Shown: one piece after another, positions 1 through 6,040 of the stretch
How positions within the stretch are numbered: position 1 is the first letter of the stretch
Layout: every line of letters begins with the position of its first letter
Assembly: GCA_903889845.1 (NCBI GenBank)
Contig: CAISZB010000099.1
Coordinates: 1-7,660, forward strand
Source: an uncultured Verrucomicrobium sp.
GTDB taxonomy: Bacteria; Verrucomicrobiota; Verrucomicrobiia; Methylacidiphilales; GAS474
Reading direction: 5' to 3'
DNA: 7,660 bases
The notes under the pieces: model-generated
Told to the model about the DNA's origin: nothing
The model's input: the letters and a program-made list of their open reading frames with translations, nothing else
The model's database searches: none
Position numbers and translations under genes: made by a program

Positions 1-20
1 AGACGTGTGCTCTTCCGATC
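1..20. other. Illumina TruSeq adapter remnant at contig end
   Basis: The first 20 bases, AGACGTGTGCTCTTCCGATC, are identical to the 3' part of the Illumina TruSeq/multiplexing read-2 primer; its reverse complement begins GATCGGAAGAGCACACGTCT. This is synthetic library sequence, not genomic DNA, and it was left in the assembly by incomplete trimming. It marks the left edge as a contig end and makes the adjacent bases unreliable. The match is recalled from memory of the adapter sequence and is exact over the 20 bases. Confidence 0.96.
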
Positions 21-21
21 C

Positions 22-147
22 GTTCATGAGGTGAGGGATGCACAGCGCGCGCTTATTGAAACGCGTCTCAATGAAAACGCAGGATTTCTTAAGCGAAATG
101 TCGCACTGAACCGCCGGGCGATCAAAGTCGCGTTGTATTCCCGGTAG
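22..147 (+). other. Foreign-looking segment with a plus-strand open frame, possible chimera
   Basis: Positions 21-110 are only about 49% GC by hand count, against about 62-68% in the following kilobases. The plus frame starting at 22 is open from the adapter to a TAG at 145-147. It reads as a plausible charged helical peptide, with pieces such as VHEVRDAQRALIETRLNEN and then AGFLKRNVALNRRAIKVA. The minus frame that continues the beta-lactamase-like gene becomes Arg/Ser-rich and unlike its family over the same stretch. The simplest reading is that a fragment of another gene or organism was joined to the contig during library preparation or assembly. A real gene-end junction or a frameshift is possible. 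I do not recognise the peptide. Confidence 0.35.
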
Positions 148-749
148 AGGGCGCCGGGCATCTGGAAGTAGCAGTCGTTCATCCCCAGGGGCTGGAAGAT
201 TTCATGCCGGACCCAGGTGGCGTAGGGGAGGTTCGTGATCCGGTAGACGATTTCCCCGAGGACGAACCAACTGGCGGAGAGCTGGTAGCCCGCGGTCTGG
301 CCGGGGACCCAGTCTTTCTCCAAGGGGGCGGCGCAGATCCGCTCGATGTTCTCCTCCCACGTGTGGCGGTTCCACATGGCGTCGGCGTTGCGGAAGCCGC
401 ACGTGTGGGTGAGGAGGTGGAGGAGGGTGATCCCTTCCTTGCCGTGCTGCCCGAACTCGGGAATCCATTCGACGACGCGCTGGTCGAGCGCGAGCTGCCG
501 CTCCTCCAGCAGCCGCCCGACGGCGAGGGCGGCGATCGGCTTCGAACAGGAGAGCCAAGTCATCAGCGTGTCGGGCCGCATGGAAAGACCTTCCCGGGCC
601 TCGCCCCAGGCGCCGGAGAAGAGGAGGTTTTTCCCGTGGCGGACGTGGAGCTGCGCGCCGGTGTGGTGCCCCGCGTCGCGGCCCTCCTCCAGGAGGCGGA
701 GGGTCTTCGGGAAGGCGGACCAGTCGGTGGAGGGGAGGAGAGGGCTCAT
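24..749 (-). CDS. Serine beta-lactamase/esterase-like protein, truncated at contig end
   Basis: This is a member of the class C beta-lactamase / penicillin-binding-protein-like family (Pfam Beta-lactamase), whose members include peptidases, esterases and true lactamases. The substrate cannot be told from sequence. From the ATG at 749 (MSPLLPSTDW), the SxxK catalytic motif is S67-C-S-K70. The family motif HLLTHTCGF follows at about 111-119. A Tyr motif, YQLS, lies at about 155-158 where YxN is usual, and the helix-rich LGEIVYRIT...IFQPLGM segment ends near residue 190. No signal peptide is evident. The start is chosen because its ATG overlaps the upstream stop as ATGA. The ORF remains open to 779, but that extension lies inside the upstream gene. 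Only about 210 credible residues remain of a usual 350-400; the C-terminal KTG/HxG box is missing. Sequence below about position 125 is probably chimeric, so the stop at 24-26 is not the native one. Confidence 0.8.
   Translation of the reverse strand: MSPLLPSTDWSAFPKTLRLLEEGRDAGHHTGAQLHVRHGKNLLFSGAWGEAREGLSMRPDTLMTWLSCSKPIAALAVGRLLEERQLALDQRVVEWIPEFGQHGKEGITLLHLLTHTCGFRNADAMWNRHTWEENIERICAAPLEKDWVPGQTAGYQLSASWFVLGEIVYRITNLPYATWVRHEIFQPLGMNDCYFQMPGALYREYNATLIARRFSATFRLRNPAFSLRRVSISARCASLTS
746..749 (-). promoter_or_regulatory. ATGA stop/start overlap coupling two genes
   Basis: On the minus strand the glycosyltransferase stop TGA (748-746) overlaps the ATG (749-747) of the beta-lactamase-like gene. 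No purine-rich ribosome binding site precedes this ATG: the upstream bases read CTCCTCGC. Translation of the second gene therefore most likely depends on termination-reinitiation, which fixes the start and implies one transcript. Confidence 0.65.
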
Positions 750-2461
750 GGCGAGGAGATCACGCGGAGGGAGACCCAACTCGCCCGGGCGAAGTTGATG
801 CCGACGACGGTCTCTTCATGCAGGAGTGGATTCCCCATGGGGAGGGGAAGGGAGGGGAAAAGGGTCTCCTTCGGGATGGCCTCCCTGTTGGCGAGGCGGC
901 GGAAGAACCATTGCAGGGCGGGGCCGATCTGGATTTCCCGTTCCAGGGTGACGGCAACGACGGGGTGGACCGTGTCGGCGGTGGCGACGGCCTCGGCCAG
1001 ATCTTGTGGCGTGGAGACGAATTCCCAGTGCCGTCCCGTGTAGAAGACGAGGCTGCCCTCGGCGAAGCCCTGGGCGACGAGGCGGGGCTTTCCGCCTCCT
1101 TGCTCTATCTGGGCGGCGATCTCCGCGATCCGCATCGCGGGCAGAAGAGGCCGGAAGCCGACGCCGATGAGGAAGAACCCGAGGCCGATGGCGATGACCG
1201 ACCAGGCGGCGTGGCGGAGGCGGTCGGTCTCGTAGAGGAAGATGAGGGAGATGCCCCCGGCCATCACGACGGTGAGGCCGATCAGCGCCTCCCGCAGGGG
1301 AAGGAAGGGCCGCGCCCACGGGGCGGTGAGGACGACGAAGTGGAGGAAGAGGAAGATCGCCGCGTAGAAGCCGCAGATGAGCCACGCGAGGAAGCGGGGC
1401 CAGCGGGGCAGCGGCGCAGCCAGGCCGGGAGCCTGCCCGATGATCAGGAAGAAGGCGGGGGCGGCGGGGAGGATGTAGTGGGGGAGCTGCGTCGCGTACC
1501 CGGTGAAGATGAGGTAGGGGGCCAGGAGCCAGCAGAAGAGGAAGGCGTTCTGCCGGTTCCAGTGCCGCTGGAGGACCAGGACGCCGTAGCCGACCAGGGC
1601 CATCCACGGGAAGAAGCTGAGAAAGGCGGTGCAGAGGTAGTAGGGGGCGAAGTAGGAGCGGCTGTTGAGCGGTTCCAGGCCGCGCGCGACGACGTGTTCC
1701 CCCATCCCGACGCGCCACCAAAGGCCGTGGGTCTTGATCAATCCGGGGATGCCCCAGAGGCCGACGAGGAGGAGGACGAGGAGCAGCCCCTTCACGATCT
1801 GGAGGCGCGACCACGGTTCCTGCCGCCGCCAGAAGACGAAGCGGAAGAGGAGAAGGGTGAGGGTCGGTACGGCGAGGGCGATCGGCCCCTTCGCCAGGAA
1901 CCCGGCGGCGAGGGCGAGGTAGAGGGTCAGGAGGCGGCCCCGGCGCTTTTTCTCCCCCTCGTGGGAATCGTCGGTGAGGAGGTCGAAGAGGGCCCACTGG
2001 GCCACGGTCACGGCGAGGACCATCGGCATGTCGGCGACGGAGAGGCGGCCGTGGAGGAGGATCTGGAGGGAGGTGAGGAGGGAGAAGGAGGCGGCGAACC
2101 CGGTCCCGGCGGAGAACCAGGCCCGGCCCATCCCCCAGACGACGAAGCCGAGGGCGGCGGCGCTGACGATGGAGTGGAGGCGGGCGGTCAGCTCGTTGAT
2201 CCCCCCGATCTTGTAGAAGAGGGCCATCGCCCAGTAGGTGAGGGGGGGCTTGTCGAAGCGGTAGTCCCCGTTGAAGGTCGGGACGATCCAGTCGTGGCGG
2301 GCCAGCATCTCCCGGGTCGCCTCGGCGAAGCGGGGCTCGTCCCGGTCGATCAGGGGGAGGCCGATGCTGCCGCAGAAGAGGAGGACGACGACGCCGAGGA
2401 GGAGGCCGATCTGCGCCCGGGTCGAGAACTCCGGAAGGCGCGGGCTGCGGAAAAGGGGCAT
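746..2461 (-). CDS. ArnT/PMT-like membrane glycosyltransferase (GT39/GT83 superfamily)
   Basis: This 571-residue polytopic protein matches the length and layout of ArnT-type GT-C enzymes, which transfer a sugar from a polyprenyl-phosphate donor on the periplasmic side of the inner membrane. Visible landmarks are: a first membrane helix at about 16-36; the acidic catalytic loop IDRDEPRFAEATREML (38-53, with D39/D41/E42); RFDKPPLTYW (68-77); HGRLSVADMPM (137-147); FLAKGPIAL (188-196); and QLPHYILPAAP (325-335). About 11-13 hydrophobic helices extend to about residue 435, followed by a soluble C-terminal domain (441-571) containing SLVFYTGR. The acceptor (lipid A, another lipid, or protein) cannot be assigned. 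The gene is first in a two-gene minus-strand unit and diverges from the ACT protein. The start is the first ATG of the frame. A GGGAG lies directly against it, which is too close for a good ribosome binding site. Confidence 0.88.
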   Translation of the reverse strand: MPLFRSPRLPEFSTRAQIGLLLGVVVLLFCGSIGLPLIDRDEPRFAEATREMLARHDWIVPTFNGDYRFDKPPLTYWAMALFYKIGGINELTARLHSIVSAAALGFVVWGMGRAWFSAGTGFAASFSLLTSLQILLHGRLSVADMPMVLAVTVAQWALFDLLTDDSHEGEKKRRGRLLTLYLALAAGFLAKGPIALAVPTLTLLLFRFVFWRRQEPWSRLQIVKGLLLVLLLVGLWGIPGLIKTHGLWWRVGMGEHVVARGLEPLNSRSYFAPYYLCTAFLSFFPWMALVGYGVLVLQRHWNRQNAFLFCWLLAPYLIFTGYATQLPHYILPAAPAFFLIIGQAPGLAAPLPRWPRFLAWLICGFYAAIFLFLHFVVLTAPWARPFLPLREALIGLTVVMAGGISLIFLYETDRLRHAAWSVIAIGLGFFLIGVGFRPLLPAMRIAEIAAQIEQGGGKPRLVAQGFAEGSLVFYTGRHWEFVSTPQDLAEAVATADTVHPVVAVTLEREIQIGPALQWFFRRLANREAIPKETLFPSLPLPMGNPLLHEETVVGINFARASWVSLRVISSP

Positions 2462-2535
2462 CTCCCTGTTTACTGTGAGAGGAGAGCAAAAACAAGACGT
2501 GACAGTCCGCTTTCGGGCTCCTTGAATAGTCGGTT
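2462..2535. promoter_or_regulatory. Divergent intergenic region between glycosyltransferase and ACT gene
   Basis: This 74-base spacer must hold start signals for both directions. On the plus strand, GTGACA (2499-2504) and TTGAAT (2522-2527) are 17 bases apart and could be weak -35/-10 boxes. That would place the transcript start almost on the GTG at 2536, giving a nearly leaderless mRNA. On the minus strand, TTGTTT and TAAACA are also 17 bases apart, with the -10 box 6 bases from the ATG. Both matches are weak. No Shine-Dalgarno sequence with normal spacing is visible in either direction. Confidence 0.35.
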
Positions 2536-2997
2536 GTGTCTACTGAAACCGAAAACGATTTACGGGAGAGCCGGATCAAGCAGTTCTCCGTCTTCATGGA
2601 GAACAAGGCGGGCCGCCTCCTCGACCTGGTCAAGCTGCTGGGGGATAATCATGTCCACATCGTCGCCCTGACGATCCTCGACAGCGTCGATGCCTCCATT
2701 GTTCGGCTGGTGGTCGACGATCCCGACCGGGCCCGGTCGATCTTCCTGGAGCATACGGTCTCCTTCACCGAGTCGACCCTCGTCGTCGTCGAGCTGCCCA
2801 GCAGCGCCGAAGACCTGGGCAGTGTCCTCAGCGCCCTTCTCCAGGCGGAGTGCAATATTTTCTTCAGCTACTCCTTCCTCACCCGCCCCCGGGGAAAGGC
2901 GGCCCTGGCGGTCCACGTCGACGACGAGGACGTGGCCATCGGCGTGCTGACGCAGAATCACTTCAAGATCCTCACCCAGCGCGACATCAGCCGATAG
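2536..2997 (+). CDS. Tandem ACT-domain protein (acetolactate synthase small-subunit-like)
   Basis: This 153-residue soluble protein consists of two ACT domains. The first spans about residues 14-82 and has the typical ligand-loop start QFSVFMENKAGRLLDLVKLL. The second spans about 83-150 (EDLGSVLSALLQAECNIFF, then RGKAALAVHVDD). ACT pairs usually bind amino acids and regulate metabolic enzymes. Such proteins are often annotated as acetolactate synthase small-subunit-like, but this one lacks the IlvN/IlvH C-terminal extension and no catalytic subunit is nearby, so the regulated target is unknown. The start is GTG at 2536. The next in-frame ATG, at 2596, would remove the first beta strand. No ribosome binding site is seen. 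The lycopene cyclase gene follows 43 bases downstream on the same strand, so the two are probably cotranscribed. Confidence 0.8.
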   Translation: MSTETENDLRESRIKQFSVFMENKAGRLLDLVKLLGDNHVHIVALTILDSVDASIVRLVVDDPDRARSIFLEHTVSFTESTLVVVELPSSAEDLGSVLSALLQAECNIFFSYSFLTRPRGKAALAVHVDDEDVAIGVLTQNHFKILTQRDISR

Positions 2998-3030
2998 GCT
3001 GAGACGGCTTGGGGAGGGGGAAGAATCATA

Positions 3031-3039
3031 AGGGAGGGG
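3031..3039 (+). promoter_or_regulatory. Purine-rich ribosome binding site for the lycopene cyclase gene
   Basis: AGGGAGGGG precedes the GTG at 3041. It supports this GTG as the start; no alternative ATG in the frame keeps the N-terminal segment FHGRFNLPL. It is one of the few clear Shine-Dalgarno-like sequences in the window. Confidence 0.6.
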
Positions 3040-3040
3040 T

Positions 3041-3772
3041 GTGACCTATTCGGGTTTTCATGGCCGTTTCAACCTGCCGCTGACTCTCGGGCTCGGTCTG
3101 GCCTCCGGGCTGAGCCATCGCGCGGTCGGGAGTGGGGAAATCGGGGCGGCGCTCGCGGTCTTCGTTCTCGTTTTTCTCTTTGCCGCGCCGTGGGACAACT
3201 GGGCGGTCCAGCGTGGGATCTGGGGTTTCGATCCCCACCGCACGGGGGCCCGGATCGGCTGGCTGCCGTGGGAGGAGTATCTCTTTTTCCTGTGGCAGAG
3301 CTTCCACGTCGTCGCGACGGTGTGGCTCCTGTTCCGCTTCTTCCCCGGACTGCGGACGGGGGCGGAGACGCCGGTTGCCCCGATCACCGGCTTCCTAGTG
3401 CTGGGGGTGGCGGCGGGGACGGCCTCCGTGGTCCATCGGTGGAGAGAGAAGCCCCGCTCGCCCCGCTGGGGCTATGCCTGGCACCTGCTCGCCTGGTTCC
3501 TGCCGCTGATCTCGGTCCAGTGGGCGGTGGCGCCGGGGCTCCTGTTCCGGCTCCTGCCGGTCGTCGGCGGGGCCGCGCTGTTTTGGGGGACCTACTACAC
3601 GGTGGTCGATTGCTTCGCCGTCCGGTCGGGGATCTGGTTCTTCGATCCGAAGCAGATTCAGGGAAGCCGCCTCTTCGGCATTTTGCCGTGGGAGGAGGCG
3701 GTGTTTTTCTATCTGACCTCGCTCCTCGTGGCGCAGAGCTTCGTCCTGCTGCTCCCGGCGGCGTGCCGCTGA
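3041..3772 (+). CDS. Two-domain lycopene cyclase (CrtYcd-like carotenoid cyclase)
   Basis: This is an integral membrane enzyme expected to cyclise the ends of lycopene, giving beta- or related rings in carotenoid synthesis. The 243 residues contain the lycopene-cyclase domain twice. The first copy has PWDNWAVQRGIWGFDP (50-65) followed by GWLPWEEYLFF (73-83). The second has VVDCFAVRSGIWFFDP (188-203) followed by GILPWEEAVFF (213-223). The repeated PWEExxFF pair carries the conserved acidic residues. Actinobacteria usually encode the two halves as separate CrtYc and CrtYd proteins; fused forms occur in archaea, Bacteroidota and fungi. About six to seven hydrophobic helices are visible. No crtB, crtI or crtE homologue lies in the window, so the pathway context must be elsewhere. 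End-group specificity cannot be read from sequence. The stop lies 4 bases from the converging sahR-like stop. Confidence 0.88.
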   Translation: MTYSGFHGRFNLPLTLGLGLASGLSHRAVGSGEIGAALAVFVLVFLFAAPWDNWAVQRGIWGFDPHRTGARIGWLPWEEYLFFLWQSFHVVATVWLLFRFFPGLRTGAETPVAPITGFLVLGVAAGTASVVHRWREKPRSPRWGYAWHLLAWFLPLISVQWAVAPGLLFRLLPVVGGAALFWGTYYTVVDCFAVRSGIWFFDPKQIQGSRLFGILPWEEAVFFYLTSLLVAQSFVLLLPAACR

Positions 3773-3776
3773 GTCT

Positions 3777-4736
3777 CTATTTCTTCTTTGCCGAGGCGAG
3801 CAGGGGGCGCAGGCCGGGGGGATTCGGGTCGGGGTCGAGGGCCTGGACGGCGACCTCCCCGAAGCCCGCCTTTTTCAACCAAATCCGGAGGTCGGTCTCG
3901 TTGAAGCCGAGCCAGTGGTCGCCGTAGAGTTCCCGGGCTTGGTCGAAGTGGTGCTGGGTCAGGTCGAGGATGAGGAGGAGGCCGCCCGGCTTCAGGATGC
4001 GGGCGGCGGCGCGGATCGCCTCGGCGGGGTTCGGCGCATGGTGGAGCGCCTGGCTCATGATCGCGATGTCGATGCTTTCGGGATCGATCGGCGGGGCGGC
4101 GATGTCTCCCAGGCGGTATTCGAGGTTGCCGATGGCCTTCGCGCGGAGGTCGGTGGTGGCGTACTCGACCATCTTCGGGGAATTGTCGATGGCGATGACC
4201 CGCTTCGCGCCCCGCGCCAGGAGCTGGGAGAGCCAGCCTTCCCCGGCGCCGAGGTCGGCGATGACCTTCTCCGGCACGAGGTGGGCCAGGAGGGGGCCGA
4301 CGGCGGCCCAGTCCCGACCGGGGCAGCGGGTCCGGTCGAGGCGGCCCGCCATCCGGTTGAAGTATTCCTTCGCGGCGTCGCGCCGCTTGTCGAGGACCTC
4401 GCGGAGCGCCGCTTCGTCGGAGGCCGCTTCCTCCGTATCGTGGAGCATGAGGAGGGCGGTCTCGACGATCTGCGTCGTCGCCTCCGGGAGGGCGGGGTGG
4501 AGGGTGTAGTAGATCCGCTGCCCCTCGCGGCGGGAGTGGACCAGGGAGGTCTTCCGCAGCGTGGCGAGGTGGTTGGAGATCGTCGGCTGGCTCAGGTGGA
4601 GGATCTGGCGGAGTTCATCGACGGAGAGTTCTTCCCGCCGCAGGAGGGCCAGGAGCCGGAGGCGGCTGATGTCCCCCAGGACGGGCCACAGCTCCCGCAG
4701 GCCGGGTGACGAGGGGTGCCGTGGCTTGGTCGTCAT
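3777..4736 (-). CDS. sahR: ArsR-family regulator fused to SAM-methyltransferase domain (SahR-like)
   Basis: The 319-residue protein has an N-terminal ArsR winged helix (about 12-82: LGDISRLRLLALLRREELSV, recognition helix LSQPTISNHLATLRK, wing HSRREGQRIYYTL). A linker follows, then a class I methyltransferase fold (about 140-315) with the SAM/SAH-binding loop DLGAGEGWL (161-169), the acidic strand end AIDNSPKM (182-189), SQALHHAPN (228-236) and ILKPGGLLLILDL (247-259). No ArsR-type metal-binding cysteine motif is visible. SahR of Proteobacteria has this architecture: it represses SAM-cycle genes and releases DNA when its methylase-like domain binds SAH. Divergent placement 90 bases from metK-ahcY supports the same role here, which remains an inference; the gene symbol is provisional. 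An active methyltransferase with its own sensor is the alternative. The start is ATG at 4736. The frame stays open far upstream, but only as a shadow of metK. Confidence 0.82.
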   Translation of the reverse strand: MTTKPRHPSSPGLRELWPVLGDISRLRLLALLRREELSVDELRQILHLSQPTISNHLATLRKTSLVHSRREGQRIYYTLHPALPEATTQIVETALLMLHDTEEAASDEAALREVLDKRRDAAKEYFNRMAGRLDRTRCPGRDWAAVGPLLAHLVPEKVIADLGAGEGWLSQLLARGAKRVIAIDNSPKMVEYATTDLRAKAIGNLEYRLGDIAAPPIDPESIDIAIMSQALHHAPNPAEAIRAAARILKPGGLLLILDLTQHHFDQARELYGDHWLGFNETDLRIWLKKAGFGEVAVQALDPDPNPPGLRPLLASAKKK

Positions 4737-4752
4737 GATGGAAGGAGAGTTA

Positions 4753-4774
4753 TTGATATATTTAGATACGTCAA
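4753..4774. promoter_or_regulatory. Imperfect palindrome, candidate SahR-type operator
   Basis: The left half TTGATATATTT (4753-4763) and the right half AGATACGTCAA (4764-4774) form an inverted repeat without spacer. The reverse complement of the right half, TTGACGTATCT, agrees with the left half at 8 of 11 positions. A second, perfect 8-base palindrome, TCAATTGA, overlaps its right end (4771-4778). ArsR-family dimers bind inverted repeats of this size. The location between the fusion regulator and metK makes it the natural operator. I have not compared it with the published SahR motif. Confidence 0.5.
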
Positions 4775-4800
4775 TTGATTTTTGTTGCCAAGCCGGAGCG

Positions 4801-4822
4801 GGGGGCCGTAAGGTGGGCCTCC
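4801..4822 (+). promoter_or_regulatory. metK leader hairpin with Shine-Dalgarno bases in the loop
   Basis: GGGGGCC (4801-4807) can pair with GGCCTCC (4816-4822), giving 7 base pairs with one G-U and an 8-base loop GTAAGGTG. The AAGGTGGG at 4810-4817 is the only ribosome-binding-site candidate for the metK ATG at 4827, so most of it would be displayed in the loop and partly in the stem. This could modulate initiation. It is far too short for any known SAM or SAH riboswitch. Confidence 0.35.
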
Positions 4823-4826
4823 AACC

Positions 4827-6008
4827 ATGAGCAAATCGTATATCTTTTCGTCCGAATCGGTGACCGAAGGGCATCCCGACAAAGTCTGCGACACTATTTC
4901 CGACGCCGTCCTCGACGCCTGCCTGGCGCAGGACAAGTACAGCCGCGTCGCCTGCGAGACCCTGGCCAAGAGCAACCTGGTCGTCGTCGCCGGGGAGATC
5001 ACGACGAAGGCGAACCTCGACTACGTCAACATCGTCCGCGAGGCGATCCGCGGCATCGGCTACACCTACGACGACGACGTCTTCCACGCCGACAAGGTCC
5101 ACGTCCTCAACGCGCTGACCCGCCAGAGCCCCGATATCGCCCAGGGCGTCGACGCCCTCAAGCACGAAGGCAAGGAGACCGCCGAGCAGGGCGCGGGCGA
5201 CCAGGGCCTCATGTTCGGCTTCGCCTGCACGGAGAGCCCGGAACTGATGCCGGCCCCCATCGTCTATGCCCACAAGCTGGGCCGGAAGCTGGCCATCCTC
5301 CGCAAGAGCGGCAAGGTGAAGTGGCTCCGCCCCGACGCGAAGACCCAGGTTTCCCTCCAGTACGAGAACGGCAAGCCGGTCCGCGTCGACGCCGTCGTCG
5401 TCTCCACGCAGCACGCCGACGGGATCAAGCACAAGGAGATCGAGAAGTACATCATCGAGGAAGTGATCAAGAAGACGATCCCCGCGAAGCTCCTCGACAA
5501 GAAGACCCGCTACTTCGTCAACCCCACGGGCCGCTTCGTCATCGGCGGGCCGGAAGGGGACAGCGGCCTCACCGGGCGGAAGATCATCGTCGACACCTAC
5601 GGCGGCATGGGCCGCCACGGCGGCGGCGCCTTCTCCGGCAAGGATCCCTCGAAGGTCGACCGCAGCGCCGCCTACATGGGCCGCTACGTCGCGAAGAACG
5701 TCGTCGCCGCCGGGCTGGCGGAGCGCGTCGAGGTCCAGTTCGCCTACGCCATCGGCTATCCCGAGCCGATCTCCATCGCGGTCGATACCTTCGGCACGGG
5801 CCGCGTCGACGACGCGAAGATCGAGAAGGCGATCCGCGAGGTCTTCAGCTTCAAGCCCGCGAACATCGTGAAGCAGCTCAATCTGCTCCGCCCCATCTAC
5901 AGCAAGAGCACGAACTACGGCCACTTCGGCCGGACCGACGACCTCGACGCGCTCACGTGGGAAAAGACCGACAAGGCCGCCGCGCTGGCGAAGCTCGCCG
6001 GTCTCTAA
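4827..6008 (+). CDS. metK: S-adenosylmethionine synthetase (methionine adenosyltransferase)
   Basis: MetK makes SAM from methionine and ATP in the cytosol, releasing phosphate and pyrophosphate. The 393 residues are full length for the bacterial enzyme. All signature elements are present: [15 protein letters not shown] (8-22, with the ATP-binding H16-P-D18); GEITT (56-60); the [12 protein letters not shown] box (122-133); [20 protein letters not shown] (232-251); and the phosphate-binding [19 protein letters not shown] (265-283). The C terminus carries [14 protein letters not shown]. The start is the ATG at 4827, preceded by AAGGTGGG. ahcY follows after 32 bases, so the two enzymes that begin and clear the SAM cycle are cotranscribed. 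The divergent ArsR-methyltransferase fusion probably regulates them. Codon third positions are overwhelmingly G or C, consistent with a well-expressed native gene. Confidence 0.98.
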   Translation: MSKSYIFSSESVTEGHPDKVCDTISDAVLDACLAQDKYSRVACETLAKSNLVVVAGEITTKANLDYVNIVREAIRGIGYTYDDDVFHADKVHVLNALTRQSPDIAQGVDALKHEGKETAEQGAGDQGLMFGFACTESPELMPAPIVYAHKLGRKLAILRKSGKVKWLRPDAKTQVSLQYENGKPVRVDAVVVSTQHADGIKHKEIEKYIIEEVIKKTIPAKLLDKKTRYFVNPTGRFVIGGPEGDSGLTGRKIIVDTYGGMGRHGGGAFSGKDPSKVDRSAAYMGRYVAKNVVAAGLAERVEVQFAYAIGYPEPISIAVDTFGTGRVDDAKIEKAIREVFSFKPANIVKQLNLLRPIYSKSTNYGHFGRTDDLDALTWEKTDKAAALAKLAGL

Positions 6009-6040
6009 GATTCAAAAAAACCTGACATACAGAAACAACC
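6009..6040 (+). other. Short A-rich metK-ahcY spacer without own promoter
   Basis: The 32 bases contain a run of seven A and no convincing -35/-10 pair, terminator or Shine-Dalgarno sequence. ahcY is therefore most simply expressed on the metK transcript. The A-rich, unstructured leader may itself help ribosome loading. Confidence 0.5.

Larger units (their letters stand above)
4737..4826. promoter_or_regulatory. Divergent sahR-like/metK control region
   Basis: This 90-base spacer contains the most AT-rich stretch of the window (about 4749-4786) between two GC-rich genes. It must hold promoters for both directions. On the plus strand TTGATA (4753-4758) could serve as a -35 box, with TGATTT (4776-4781) 17 bases further on. 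On the minus strand TTGACG, the complement of 4769-4774, could serve as a -35 box. Both overlap the palindrome, as expected for a repressor that controls metK-ahcY and itself. Confidence 0.5.

Noticed and set aside
818..2671. 617-codon plus-strand open frame opposite the glycosyltransferase
   Set aside because: It is extremely Glu/Gly/Asp-rich without domain features and mirrors the Leu/Pro-rich membrane protein on the other strand. It is a GC-driven shadow frame.
4775..4826. SAM or SAH riboswitch ahead of metK
   Set aside because: The available leader is about 50 bases, with only a simple hairpin. None of the conserved cores of known SAM/SAH riboswitch classes is recognisable.
4737..5924. 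Extension of the sahR-like frame upstream to give a 715-residue protein
   Set aside because: The added part is antisense to metK, low in complexity (Val/Asp/Leu/Ala/Gly), and would eliminate the divergent AT-rich promoter region. The ArsR domain starts properly at the ATG at 4736.
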